Source: a virus
Strand: one strand, 5' to 3'
Virus record (IMG/VR): IMGVR_UViG_3300048838_001126
Location: 1 to 41,540 of that record
DNA length: 41,540 nucleotides
Shown here: one piece after another, positions 7,553 to 15,610 of the stretch
Layout of the letters: each line of letters opens with the position of its first letter
Numbering within the stretch: the stretch's first letter is position 1
The notes under the pieces: generated by a model
The model's database searches: none
What the model saw: the letters and a program-made list of their open reading frames with translations, nothing else
What the model was told of the DNA's origin: nothing
Program-made: the position numbers and the translations under genes

Positions 7553-8856
7553 TGCTGACGGGGCTGCGGATCGGGATGAAACTCGCGACGCAGCGGGTGG
7601 CGGCTGCCTTCAGGGCGCTGAAGTCGGGGATCGCGAATCCTGAGCAGTGGCTGGTCGACTGGTGGGGCGGCGGCGCTACGCACGCCGGGCCGACGGTGGA
7701 CGAGCAGACGGCGCTGAACTACACGGCGTTTTGGGCGTGCGTGCGGGTGGCGAGCGAGACGGTCGGGGCACTGCCGCTGCACCTCTACCGGCGGATGCCG
7801 AGCGGGCGGGGGCGCGAGCGGGCGACGGGACACCCGCTTTACCGTTTGCTGCACCGGGCGCCGAACCCGGAAATGACGACGGTGCGCTGGCGCACGGCCG
7901 CCCAGGCGCACATCGAGACGTGGGGCAATCATTACAGCTTCATCGAATGGAACAACGCTGGGCGGGTGGCGGGGCTGTGGCCGCTGAATCCCGGCAGGGT
8001 GGCGGTGAAGAGAAACGAGACGACGGGGCTGATCGAATACCACTACACGGACGACAAGGGAACGCTGCACATATGGCAGGCGAGCTGGGTGTTGCACGTT
8101 CCCGGGTGGGGATTCGACGGCCTGGTGGGCTACAGCCCGGTGCAGATGGCGCGGCAGGCGATCGGCCTGGGGCTGGCGACGGAGGAGTTCGGGGCGCGGT
8201 ATTTCGGGAGCGGCACGCATCCGGGTGGGATATTTGAACGTCCCGCCGATAAAAAGGCCCTCGATCTGAAAGACGCTCAACGGCTCAAGGGCGACCTGGC
8301 AAAACAGTACGCGGGGATCGGGAAAGCCGGCGGGATCATGCTGCTAGAGGACGGCCTGACGTTCAAGGAAATCAACGTGCCGAACGACACGGCACAGTTC
8401 CTGGAAACGAGGGCGTTCCAGCTGGGGGAAATGGCGCGGATCTTCCGGCTGCCTCCGCACAAGGTTGGCGACCTGGCGCACGCGACGTTCAGCAACATTG
8501 AGCACCAGGCGATCGAGTTTGTGACGGATGCGATCCTGCCGCGGGTGGTGCTGTGGGAGCAGGAGCTCTCACGCGCGCTGCTGCTGCCGCGGGAGCAGGA
8601 GGAGTTCTATTTCGAGTTCAACCTGGACGGCTTGCTGCGCGGGGACACGAAGAGCCGTTACGAGGCCTACGCGATCGGGCGGCAGTGGGGCTGGCTGAGC
8701 GAGGCGGCAATTCAAGAGAAAGAAAATATGAACCCGACCGGAACCGAAACCTACCTGGTGCCGGCGAACATGGACCGCTTCGACGCGGCCGGCAAACAGA
8801 TCCCACGGCTGGCGGCGGCCGGCACGGCTGCCGGGCAGGCACCTCAGGAGAACTGA
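7552..8856 (+). CDS. Portal protein, HK97 family
   Basis: 434 residues. Typical segments include LNYTAFWACVRVASETVGAL, HPLYRLLHRAPNPEMT, GNHYSFIEWN, and FRLPPHKVGDLAHATFSNIE followed by IEFV. It forms the dodecameric ring at the capsid vertex through which DNA enters and to which the tail attaches. It starts inside the terminase stop. C-terminal to about residue 405 it becomes Ala/Gly-rich, as is usual. Confidence 0.96.
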   Translation: MLTGLRIGMKLATQRVAAAFRALKSGIANPEQWLVDWWGGGATHAGPTVDEQTALNYTAFWACVRVASETVGALPLHLYRRMPSGRGRERATGHPLYRLLHRAPNPEMTTVRWRTAAQAHIETWGNHYSFIEWNNAGRVAGLWPLNPGRVAVKRNETTGLIEYHYTDDKGTLHIWQASWVLHVPGWGFDGLVGYSPVQMARQAIGLGLATEEFGARYFGSGTHPGGIFERPADKKALDLKDAQRLKGDLAKQYAGIGKAGGIMLLEDGLTFKEINVPNDTAQFLETRAFQLGEMARIFRLPPHKVGDLAHATFSNIEHQAIEFVTDAILPRVVLWEQELSRALLLPREQEEFYFEFNLDGLLRGDTKSRYEAYAIGRQWGWLSEAAIQEKENMNPTGTETYLVPANMDRFDAAGKQIPRLAAAGTAAGQAPQEN

Positions 8857-8858
8857 CG

Positions 8859-9479
8859 ATGATCGAGAGACGGATTATTCCCGGCACCGTGGAATTCAGG
8901 GCTGCCGGGGAGGGCGGAGGTGTGGGCACGCTCTTGTCGCGGGGGATTGTGTTCAACCAGTGGAGCGTCGACCTGGGTGGTTTCCGGGAGCGGGTGGCGC
9001 CGGCCGCGGTGGTGGAGACGATCGAGCAGGACGACATCCGCTGCCTGTTCGAGCACAAACCGTCACTGATCCTCGGGCGCAACACGGCGGGAACGTTGCG
9101 GCTTTCGATCTTCGACGAGGGCTTGAACTACGAGACGGACCTGGCGGACACCTCGGTCGGGCGTGACGTGCGCGTGCACGTTGTGCGCGGTGATGTGACT
9201 GGCAGTTCGTTTGGGTTCTCCGTTCCGGCGGACGGTGATGTGTGGGAGCGGAGAGAGATTGACGGCGTGGAAACCGTCACCCGCACCCTGTTGAAGATCC
9301 GGCTGTTCGACATCGGGCCGGTGGTTTTCCCCGCGTATCCGCAGACGGATGTGCAGGCGCGGGACATTCTCGAGGCAGCGCGCCGGCGGCGCGCGCTCCC
9401 CGACCTGACGGTCGGGCCTCGCAACCTGAACCTCCTGCGCCGCCGCCTGGAACTCAACGCAAAGAGGTGCTCAGTATGA
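8859..9479 (+). CDS. Prohead maturation protease, HK97 (U35) family
   Basis: 206 residues from ATG 8859; a longer upstream reading frame only overlaps the portal gene. FEHKPSLILGRN (His 66 the likely catalytic histidine), AGTLRL, GLNYETDL and GSSFGF (catalytic serine at 116-117) match the family core. It cleaves the capsid delta domain and itself. The stop overlaps the capsid start (ATGA). Confidence 0.94.
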   Translation: MIERRIIPGTVEFRAAGEGGGVGTLLSRGIVFNQWSVDLGGFRERVAPAAVVETIEQDDIRCLFEHKPSLILGRNTAGTLRLSIFDEGLNYETDLADTSVGRDVRVHVVRGDVTGSSFGFSVPADGDVWERREIDGVETVTRTLLKIRLFDIGPVVFPAYPQTDVQARDILEAARRRRALPDLTVGPRNLNLLRRRLELNAKRCSV

Positions 9480-10726
9480 ACGAAAAAATCCGTGAGCTCC
9501 GCGAGAAGCGCGCCGGCCTCGTCACCCAGCAGCGGGCGCTGCTGGACAAGGCGGAGGCCGAAAAGCGCGACCTGACCGCGGACGAGCAGCAGACCTACAA
9601 CGCGATGGACGCGGACTTCGAGGTCCAAACCCGCGCGATCGAGCGCGAGGAAAAGCTCTATCAGCGCGAGAGCGAAATGCGCGCCAGCGCCACGCCGGAG
9701 ATCCCGAAGGGGAATCCGTCGGGTGAGAACCGCGGCAACGGCGGAAACGAGAAGCATCTGGTCGCGTTTCGCAATTACCTGAAGCACGGCCACCTGGGCC
9801 TCACCGAAAACGACGTCCGAGAAATCCGTGCCATCCAGGCAGACGCCGACGTGACGGGCGGCTACCTCGTCATGCCGCAGCAGATGGTGGATGGCCTGAT
9901 CCAGGCGCTGGACAACCAGGTCATCATCCGCCAGCTCTCCACCAATTTTCGCCTGAACAAGGCGGCGAGCCTCGGCGTGCCGTCGCTCGACTCCGACGTC
10001 GATGATTTCGACTGGACCGCGGAGTTGAAGACGGGCTCCGAGTCCGCCGACATGACGTTCGGCAAGCGCGAGCTGAAACCCCACCCGATGGCCAAGCGCA
10101 TCAAGGTCAGCAATACGTTGATGCGCCTCAGCTCCCGTCCGGTTGAGCAGCTGATCAATCAGCGCCTCGGCTACAAAATCGGCGTCACCGCCGAAAAGGC
10201 GTACATGACCGGTCCGGGGCACAACGGCCCGCTGGGCATTTTCACCGCCAGCGCTGACGGCATTCCGACCAGCCGCGACGTGCAACCCACCGGCGAGGTA
10301 ACGGCCTCTGCGGTCAAGGGTGACGCCTTCATCAGTCTGAAGGCGAAGCTGCCGGTGGCCTACTGGAAGCGCCCTTCGACACGGATCATCATCAGTACCG
10401 ATCTGTGGAGCATGACTCGCAAGCTGAAGGACAGCACGGGCAATTACATCTGGGGTATGGGCCTGCAGGGCCAGCCCGACACGATCGTCGAGGTTCCGAT
10501 GGTCGTCAGCGAGTACTGCCCGGCCACGTTCAGCGCCAGCCAGTATGTCGCCGCCATCGGCGACTTCAGCTACTACTGGACGCTCGACGCGCTTGACGCG
10601 CAGATCCAGCGCCTGCTGGAACTCTACGCCGAGACGAACCAGACCGGATTCATCGGCCGCTACGAGGGCGACGGGATGCCGGTTCTGGCCGAGGCGTTCG
10701 CGCGGCTGAAGCTGGCGGCGAGCTGA
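9476..10726 (+). CDS. Major capsid protein, HK97 fold
   Basis: 416 residues. Residues 1-70 are a charged coiled coil (the scaffolding delta domain). QADADVTGGYLVMPQQ near 121-136 marks the start of the mature fold, and the protease probably cuts shortly before it. FRLNKAASLGVPSLDSD and the closing RYEGDGMPVLAEAFARLKL are typical of the family. The codon pattern is more regular than in neighbours, as expected for a highly expressed gene. Confidence 0.96.
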   Translation: MNEKIRELREKRAGLVTQQRALLDKAEAEKRDLTADEQQTYNAMDADFEVQTRAIEREEKLYQRESEMRASATPEIPKGNPSGENRGNGGNEKHLVAFRNYLKHGHLGLTENDVREIRAIQADADVTGGYLVMPQQMVDGLIQALDNQVIIRQLSTNFRLNKAASLGVPSLDSDVDDFDWTAELKTGSESADMTFGKRELKPHPMAKRIKVSNTLMRLSSRPVEQLINQRLGYKIGVTAEKAYMTGPGHNGPLGIFTASADGIPTSRDVQPTGEVTASAVKGDAFISLKAKLPVAYWKRPSTRIIISTDLWSMTRKLKDSTGNYIWGMGLQGQPDTIVEVPMVVSEYCPATFSASQYVAAIGDFSYYWTLDALDAQIQRLLELYAETNQTGFIGRYEGDGMPVLAEAFARLKLAAS

Positions 10727-10810
10727 GCGCGGCACTGACCGCGTCAACGAGACGACGACATGGGGCGGCGCGCCGCGGCGGGTCGCCCTTTCATTCGAGA
10801 GGACACGATC
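10727..10810 (+). promoter_or_regulatory. Intercistronic hairpin region after capsid gene
   Basis: The 84-base gap holds GGGCG (about 10761-10765) and CGCCC (about 10783-10787) flanking a very GC-rich core, followed by TTTC. It could be a weak terminator or mRNA-processing hairpin adjusting capsid against downstream expression. Not a consensus terminator. Confidence 0.3.
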
Positions 10811-11257
10811 ATGAACCTGGTCAAAGAGGTCGATTCGAACTGGGCCGCTGCCGCGGTTGCGGCTGCCGCCAACACCGACGATGCCTCGGCCATTTTCGAC
10901 ATGGCGAACTACGAGGGCATCAAGTTCATTCAGGTCATCACCGACAGCGTCGAAACCGGCGTGGCGACGCTGACCGCGCAGCAGAACACGATCAACAGCG
11001 CCAGCGGCATGGCCGCGCTCTCGGGCGCGGTGGTCACCGGCACGGCTGGCGCTGACGACGCGCTCAACAACAAGCTGCTCATCCTCGACGTGTTCCGGCC
11101 GCTGGAGCGCTACGTGCGCGTGCGCCGGCAGAGCGCCACCGCCAACATCGCCTTCGGCGAAATGATCGCGATCCGCTACGGCGGACGCGTGAAGCCGGAG
11201 GCGGAGGGCAGCACGGTGATCGATTCCGTGCTGGCGATCAGCCCGGCCGAGGCCTGA
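10811..11257 (+). CDS. Small structural protein, candidate head decoration
   Basis: 148 residues from ATG 10811, which is preceded by GAGAGGACACGATC. The sequence is Ala/Thr-rich with beta-type segments (GIKFIQVITDSVETGVATLTAQ, shortened here; RYVRVRRQSATANIAFG). It lies between capsid and connector genes, where decoration proteins are common. It shares a general style (WRMFLRAK / IKFIQVIT, VDD/VFRPLERYVRV) with the two tail proteins at 14826 and 15204, so a common beta-sandwich origin is possible. No definite family recognised. Confidence 0.75.
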   Translation: MNLVKEVDSNWAAAAVAAAANTDDASAIFDMANYEGIKFIQVITDSVETGVATLTAQQNTINSASGMAALSGAVVTGTAGADDALNNKLLILDVFRPLERYVRVRRQSATANIAFGEMIAIRYGGRVKPEAEGSTVIDSVLAISPAEA

Positions 11258-11291
11258 GCCTGAATTTTAACCCGCATCAACCTCCCCGTGG

Positions 11292-11327
11292 ACAAAGGGG
11301 CGGCCCGTAAAACGGCTGCCCCTTTGT
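11292..11327 (+). terminator. Strong intercistronic hairpin
   Basis: ACAAAGGGGC (11292-11301) pairs perfectly with GCCCCTTTGT (11318-11327), and CCGT/ACGG pair inside. No T tract follows (GAATTGAG), so this may be a stability or processing element or a factor-dependent terminator rather than a classic one. Confidence 0.6.
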
Positions 11328-11369
11328 GAATTGAGCAGCACGAATTGAGAAGTACGAAACGAGACGGAG
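11328..11369 (+). repeat. Degenerate heptad tract A upstream of gene start
   Basis: Reads in sevens: GAATTGA GCAGCAC GAATTGA GAAGTAC GAAACGA GACGGAG. It runs directly into the ribosome-binding site GGAGG and ends 8 bases before the ATG at 11377. Confidence 0.7.
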
Positions 11370-11376
11370 GCGCGCC

Positions 11377-11595
11377 ATGGCGCTTGATCCCAGCTACGCG
11401 ACGAAAAATTACACGGAGCAGGAGGGTGACCGCACGATCATGGGCGGCGACCTGATCCTGCCCGAGGCAGCCCCCTCCAAAACGCCGACGGAGGGCGCGG
11501 CAATCCGCGCCTACGAAAGCGGCGGAACCTACTACTGCACGCTCACCTTCCCGGACGGGACGGTGTGCGACCTGACCGTCACTCCGCGCTCCTGA
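11377..11595 (+). CDS. Small hypothetical protein
   Basis: 72 residues (MALDPSYATKNYTEQEGDRT and onward) ending in beta-like GGTYYCTLTFPDGTVCDLTV. A good GGAGG site precedes the ATG. It lies between the candidate decoration gene and the connector gene. Possibly a minor head protein; no family recognised. Confidence 0.7.
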   Translation: MALDPSYATKNYTEQEGDRTIMGGDLILPEAAPSKTPTEGAAIRAYESGGTYYCTLTFPDGTVCDLTVTPRS

Positions 11596-11597
11596 CC

Positions 11598-12191
11598 ATG
11601 CGGTACCGCCTGGACGTGGTGACGGGGCCGACGGCCGAGCCGGTGACGGCGGCGGAGGTGCGCACGCACCTGCGCATCGATCTGGAGAGCGAGGAGGCAT
11701 TCCTCGCGACACTGATTCCGACGGCGCGTCGGGAGATCGAGAGCTGGCTGGGTCGGGCGTTGCTGCCGCAGACCTGGGACCTGTCCCTGGCGGCCTGGCC
11801 GGCGGAGCGGGAATTGGTGCTGCCGAGGCCTCCGCTGGCGAGCGTGACGAGCGTCGTCTGGAAAGACGAGGACGGCGCCAGCCACACGATGCCGACGGCG
11901 GACTACCAGGTGGATGCGCCGGCGAACAATTGCGGGGCAATCGTCCTGGCGAAAAACGCGAGCTGGCCCTCCGGCACGCTCTACCCGCGCTGGCCGATCG
12001 TGATCCGGTTCATCGCCGGGTGGGCTGCGGCGGCCTACGTGCCGCCAGAGATTTGCCTGTGGATCCGGCAGGCGACCGGGTACCTGTACGAAAACCGAGA
12101 ATTGGCTGACCTGGCGAGCTACCCGCGCCAGCAGCTGATCAATTACCGGGAGTTCTACTACGATGGCACCGAAAGCGAAAAAGCAGATTGA
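11598..12191 (+). CDS. Head-tail connector, gp6-like
   Basis: 197 residues from ATG 11598. The start pattern PTAEPVTAAEVRTHLRID, then LIPTARREIESWLGRALLPQTW and ICLWIRQATGYLYENRE, is typical of the HK97 gp6-like connector family, which forms a ring beneath the portal. The C-terminus overlaps the following gene by 29 bases. Confidence 0.9.
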   Translation: MRYRLDVVTGPTAEPVTAAEVRTHLRIDLESEEAFLATLIPTARREIESWLGRALLPQTWDLSLAAWPAERELVLPRPPLASVTSVVWKDEDGASHTMPTADYQVDAPANNCGAIVLAKNASWPSGTLYPRWPIVIRFIAGWAAAAYVPPEICLWIRQATGYLYENRELADLASYPRQQLINYREFYYDGTESEKAD

Positions 12192-12456
12192 AACCGCGAC
12201 GGCTCCGGCCGCCGAGGAAACCGCGACCATGCCGGCAGTCGATGAGCCGGTGGCCGCGAAACCGGCTCCAAAGGCGAAAGCGATTCCGCTGGGGCCGCCC
12301 TACTACTCCTGCGTGGTGCTGAAACCCTACCGCACGAAGGGCGGGTTGGAGCTGAAGCCGGGCGGCGGGGCGGTGCTGCCGAAGGCGACGATCCGCGGCG
12401 AGCACCTGATCGCCCTCGGGATCATCAAACCGGACCCGCGCAAGCTGTCGGTCTGA
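12163..12456 (+). CDS. Small protein with Ala/Pro/Lys linker and beta domain (paralog 1)
   Basis: 97 residues. Residues 1-43 are a flexible KxxAPAAEE-type linker. Residues about 44-97 form a compact domain (YYSCVVLKPYRTKGGLELKP, then AVLPKATIRGEHLIALGIIK). The same layout, PKAK then Y..C.V.K....GG..L..G..V.L, recurs in the gene at 12948, so the two are probably paralogs. It lies in the head-completion cluster. Function unknown. Confidence 0.75.
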   Translation: MAPKAKKQIETATAPAAEETATMPAVDEPVAAKPAPKAKAIPLGPPYYSCVVLKPYRTKGGLELKPGGGAVLPKATIRGEHLIALGIIKPDPRKLSV

Positions 12457-12466
12457 CGCGCCTGCC

Positions 12467-12985
12467 GTGCAGTTCGGCGAGAAAGTGCTGATCGTGGCCG
12501 GGAGCGCTCCCTGCCTGCAGCGTGAGTTGCGGGCGGCGCTGGAGCGGTTTCCGGGCGCGGACATTGCCGCGGTGAACGCGGCCGGCTGCCGAATCCGCCA
12601 GCGCATCCGCTGGTGGGTGAGCTACCACCCGGAATGTTTCGCGGGCTGGGCGGCGCGCCGGCGGGGGAATCACGACTACCAGCAGATCGAGCCGGACGAT
12701 TTCGCGCACCCTCCCCGGCTCTCCGGCACGAGCACGCTGCTGGCGGCGGCGTGGGGGCTGGAGGCCGGCTACCGGCACGTGCACGTGGTGGGCGCGCCGA
12801 TGTCCCTCTGGAATTACCGCCGTTACCTGGACGCCTGGCGAGATCAGGCTTATGGGAACGACGGGCGGATCACGGCGGAGAGCGGCGCCCTGGCGGCCGT
12901 GCTCGCCGAAAAACGGGCCGCTGCCCTGGCGGCCGAAAGGGAAACCGATGGCCAAGATGAAGAGGACTGGTGCGATGAAAATTGA
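12467..12985 (+). CDS. Rossmann-like protein, DUF115/MptE-like impression
   Basis: 172 residues from GTG 12467. It opens EKVLIVAGSAPCLQRELRAA with GADIAAVNAAG, a nucleotide-binding beta-alpha-beta start, then RWWVSYHPECFAGW and GTSTLLAAAWGLEAGYRHVH with VVGAPM. This resembles Rossmann-like proteins of the DUF115 type linked to sugar-phosphate or pterin chemistry. It sits between two paralogous small genes in the head module, which is unusual for an enzyme-like protein. Assignment is tentative. Confidence 0.7.
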   Translation: MQFGEKVLIVAGSAPCLQRELRAALERFPGADIAAVNAAGCRIRQRIRWWVSYHPECFAGWAARRRGNHDYQQIEPDDFAHPPRLSGTSTLLAAAWGLEAGYRHVHVVGAPMSLWNYRRYLDAWRDQAYGNDGRITAESGALAAVLAEKRAAALAAERETDGQDEEDWCDEN

Positions 12986-13229
12986 CGAGACCACGGCGGA
13001 GACGCCGGCGGTGGAACTGGAAATGCCGGAGGCGGAGGCCTCGGAAGCGCCGGCCGCGAAGTCGGCGCCGAAAGCGAAATCGCCCTACCTGCGCTGCCTG
13101 GTGAAAAAGGACGCCGGCGTCGGCGGGATCAAGCTGCGCAAGGGAGCGACCGTTGTCCTGAAGCGGTCGGTGGCGGAGCGGGCGCTGGTGCTCAACGCGG
13201 TGAAAATCCTCGGCGACGAGTGGAAGTAA
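12948..13229 (+). CDS. Small protein, paralog 2 of the 12163 gene
   Basis: 93 residues if started at ATG 12948 (MAKMKRTGAMKIDETTAE), which follows GAAAGGG and resembles the paralog's start. ATG 12975, with GAAGAGG upstream, is an alternative. A linker rich in E, A and P leads to PKAKSPYLRCLVKKDAGVGG, then IKLRKGATVVLKRSVAERALVL, mirroring the gene at 12163. It overlaps the preceding gene by 38 bases. Confidence 0.7.
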   Translation: MAKMKRTGAMKIDETTAETPAVELEMPEAEASEAPAAKSAPKAKSPYLRCLVKKDAGVGGIKLRKGATVVLKRSVAERALVLNAVKILGDEWK

Positions 13230-13568
13230 ATGGCGATCCCTGGCGGAGCGGGCGAGCTGCGGCACCGGGTGACGCTGGTTCTGGAGACTGAAGGGAAAAA
13301 TGCCTCCGGGGAGCGGGTCACGACGCTAGCGGACGTGGCGGCGCTGTGGGCGGCGGTGGAGCCGAAGGCAGGCGGAGGCGAGCGCGAGGAGGATGACGGT
13401 CAGCGCAGCCTGAACCGCTACCTGGTGCGGATGCGCTGGCGCAGTGGGGTGACAACGAAAAATGCCGTGCGCCTTGCTGATGGCCGGCTGCTGCGGATTC
13501 TGGAAATTGTCAATCCCGCGGAACGGCGGGAATGGTTGGATCTCACCTGCGAGGAGCGGACGGACTGA
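13230..13568 (+). CDS. Head-tail joining protein
   Basis: 112 residues. GELRHRVTLVLETEGKNASG, LADVAALWAAVEPKAG, YLVRMRWRSGVTTKNAVRL and GRLLRILEIVNPAERREWL follow the phage head-tail joining (closure) family pattern closely. It joins the filled head to the tail. It begins directly after the previous stop and overlaps the next start. Confidence 0.93.
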   Translation: MAIPGGAGELRHRVTLVLETEGKNASGERVTTLADVAALWAAVEPKAGGGEREEDDGQRSLNRYLVRMRWRSGVTTKNAVRLADGRLLRILEIVNPAERREWLDLTCEERTD

Positions 13569-13939
13569 TGGCGCCAGGGCTCAAAGTCGAGGTGTTCGGC
13601 CTCAATCTCCTGGAGCAATCGGTCAAGCTGCAACTGGAGAAGGACCGCGAGCGGGTGGCGAAAATCTCCACAAAAAACGCCCGGCTGCTCGCGTCCGAGT
13701 ACAAAAAGGCGATCAAGCCGCGGGAAAAAACAGGCGAGCTGCGCAAGAGCGTGCGAACGCGGGCGGCGCGGAAAAAGAGCGACAAGCCGACGGCGATCGT
13801 GCAGGTGAAAGATCCGGCGGGGCGCTGGCTGGAATACGGGACGGTGCACCAGGAGCCGCAACCGACAATGGCGCCGCTCGCCGCGAAGGTGCGGGAGAAG
13901 CACCTGAAGGAGCTGCGCGGCGAAGTGGGGAAGGAGTAA
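13568..13939 (+). CDS. Tail component, HK97 gp10-like
   Basis: 123 residues. VEVFGLNLLEQSVKLQLEK, TGELRKSVRTRAARKKS and GRWLEYGTVHQEPQPTMAPL match the gp10-like family of head-tail or tail-completion proteins. The family motif E-x-G-T is present as EYGT. It overlaps the joining gene by TGATG. Confidence 0.92.
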   Translation: MAPGLKVEVFGLNLLEQSVKLQLEKDRERVAKISTKNARLLASEYKKAIKPREKTGELRKSVRTRAARKKSDKPTAIVQVKDPAGRWLEYGTVHQEPQPTMAPLAAKVREKHLKELRGEVGKE

Positions 13940-13942
13940 CGG

Positions 13943-14356
13943 ATGCAGGCAACGCGCACACTCCCCGGTCGGGCGGCATTGAAGGCGGTACTGGCACGGC
14001 TGAACGAGACCGGCCGAATCACCGATGCGGACGTGTTCGACACGTGGGCGCCGACGGACGAGGCGCGCAAGTACCTGGTCGTCTGGCTGGACGGGCATGA
14101 GGATGATTCCTCATTCAACACGTTTGGCTGCAAAACGAGGATCCAGATTCACGCGTTCACCCCGAAGGGCGAGGGGTACGGGCCGACGGACGATCTGCTG
14201 TCGCAGGCATTGGCGGCGATCACCGATCCGGAAAATCCGCTTACCGTTCCCGGGTGGGGTGTGGTGGACATCGAGTTTGAAGTTCCGGGCTACGTGACCG
14301 ATCCCGGTGGCGTCCGGCACGGGGTGCTGCAGCTCGACGTCTGGCTCGATCAATAA
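13943..14356 (+). CDS. Tail completion protein, DUF3168-like
   Basis: 137 residues. ALKAVLARLNETGRITDADVF, shortened, then WLDGHEDDSSFNTFGCKTRIQ and HGVLQLDVWLDQ give the usual pattern of this tail-terminator family, which caps the tail tube at the head end. Gene order (gp10-like, this, tail tube) agrees. Confidence 0.87.
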   Translation: MQATRTLPGRAALKAVLARLNETGRITDADVFDTWAPTDEARKYLVVWLDGHEDDSSFNTFGCKTRIQIHAFTPKGEGYGPTDDLLSQALAAITDPENPLTVPGWGVVDIEFEVPGYVTDPGGVRHGVLQLDVWLDQ

Positions 14357-14382
14357 ACCATTTTCATGAAGGAGGCTGCATC

Positions 14383-14799
14383 ATGGCCGAACGCAGATTG
14401 ACGGGCCGGAAGGTTGACCTGCTCGTCTTCGACGGCAACTACGTGCACGTGATGGGCGTGACCAACATCGCCATCGCCGAGCCGACGGCGGAGATCACCG
14501 CGCCGGACAGCGAGAGCGATGGCAATCCGAATCCGCTGCTTGGCGACGACACCCGCTCCCTCACCGTGGACGTCAGCGTCTACCAGAACGACCGCGGTTT
14601 CGCTTTTCTCAAGCGGGCGAAGCGTGAGCACCAGTTTTTCAAGGCCGCCATCCGCACGCGCTGGGACGACGGGCAGGTCGACATGGAGGGCGGCGAGGTC
14701 GGCTGCACGAACATCACCCGCGCCATGCCGCAGGGCGGTGTGATCACCGCCTCGATCACCCTCACCGGCAAGGGCGCCTGGCAGGAAATCGCGGCCTGA
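14383..14799 (+). CDS. Major tail tube protein
   Basis: 138 residues. AERRLTGRKVDLLVFDGNYV, DSESDGNPNPLLGDDTRSLT and GGEVGCTNITRAMPQGGVIT fit a small tail-tube protein of the lambda gpV / TP901-1 type, and the position before the tail chaperones agrees. A strong GAAGGAGGC site precedes the ATG. It lacks a C-terminal Ig-like domain; the two following genes may supply external domains. Confidence 0.8.
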   Translation: MAERRLTGRKVDLLVFDGNYVHVMGVTNIAIAEPTAEITAPDSESDGNPNPLLGDDTRSLTVDVSVYQNDRGFAFLKRAKREHQFFKAAIRTRWDDGQVDMEGGEVGCTNITRAMPQGGVITASITLTGKGAWQEIAA

Positions 14800-14825
14800 T
14801 CTGCCGCTAACCAAGGAGAGAGTCA

Positions 14826-15191
14826 ATGGCCGTAACCCAACTGACCCCGCAGATCATCGACGGTTCGGTGGAGCAGGCCCTCGCCGCGGCCAATGCGGAC
14901 GGGTCGTACTTCGAGGTGCCGGATACCGTCACCCCCTGGCGCATGTTTCTGCGCGCGAAAAACGCGCACACTGGCGCTCAGGGCGTGACAGTGACGGCGC
15001 AGCGCGCCGACAGTCAAGGCAATCTCAATGACAACGAGGTGAGCGTACCGGCGGACACCGGAGACGTGATCATCCCGATTCGCCCCTGGGAAGTGGATGA
15101 CGCCGGCAAGGTGCATCTCGAATTTCCCGACGGCGTGACGAGCCTGACCATCGGTGTGTTCCAGCTCCACAAAACCGCGCTGGTCGACTGA
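14826..15191 (+). CDS. Tail-associated beta-rich protein, tandem copy 1
   Basis: 121 residues with a good AAGGAGAG site. It aligns with the next gene along its length: MAVTQLTPQII / MAKITPQSA, YFEVPDTV / YVQLSDRQ, GVTVTAQR / GVTVTIKRQR, IIPIRPWEVDDAGKVHLEF / IISIRHDEVDDAKRVYLDY. It is probably a decoration or accessory tail protein, given its position between tail tube and chaperones. No family recognised. Confidence 0.8.
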   Translation: MAVTQLTPQIIDGSVEQALAAANADGSYFEVPDTVTPWRMFLRAKNAHTGAQGVTVTAQRADSQGNLNDNEVSVPADTGDVIIPIRPWEVDDAGKVHLEFPDGVTSLTIGVFQLHKTALVD

Positions 15192-15203
15192 GGAGGAACC
15201 ACG

Positions 15204-15548
15204 ATGGCAAAAATCACTCCGCAGAGCGCCGCCCATGGTGGCACCGCTCCCACTTTCACCGGCGCCGACGCCGGCGGCGATTACGTGCAGCTCAGCGACC
15301 GCCAAGACTACCATGGTCTGGCGATTCACGTGCTCAACGGGTCCGGCTCCGGCGTGACGGTGACGATCAAGCGACAGCGCCAGGGTAACCAGGGCGTCTC
15401 GGCGGATCGCACCGTGAGCGTGGCAGCGACGAAGGAACGGATCATCAGCATCCGCCATGACGAGGTGGACGACGCAAAGCGCGTCTACCTGGATTACTCG
15501 GCGGTGACTACCGTCACCGTGGCCGCGCTCGTCCACGCCGTGCGCTGA
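15204..15548 (+). CDS. Tail-associated beta-rich protein, tandem copy 2
   Basis: 114 residues with a GAGGAACC site before the ATG. Paralog of the preceding gene, sharing the GVTVTI and VDDAKRVYLDY core but differing at the N-terminus. It is the last gene before a strong terminator, so the head and tail-tube transcript ends here. Confidence 0.8.
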   Translation: MAKITPQSAAHGGTAPTFTGADAGGDYVQLSDRQDYHGLAIHVLNGSGSGVTVTIKRQRQGNQGVSADRTVSVAATKERIISIRHDEVDDAKRVYLDYSAVTTVTVAALVHAVR

Positions 15549-15573
15549 TTGTTTCTTTCCCTGAACCTCACCC

Positions 15574-15601
15574 GCGGGGGGCTTCGGCCCCCCGCTTTTT
15601 T
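15574..15601 (+). terminator. Intrinsic terminator with UUCG tetraloop
   Basis: GCGGGGGGC (15574-15582), loop TTCG, GCCCCCCGC (15587-15595), then T6. A nine-base-pair perfect stem with the very stable C(UUCG)G loop; the clearest terminator in the genome. It divides the abundant head/tail-tube genes from the chaperone and tape-measure genes. Confidence 0.93.
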
Positions 15602-15610
15602 CGGTGACTC

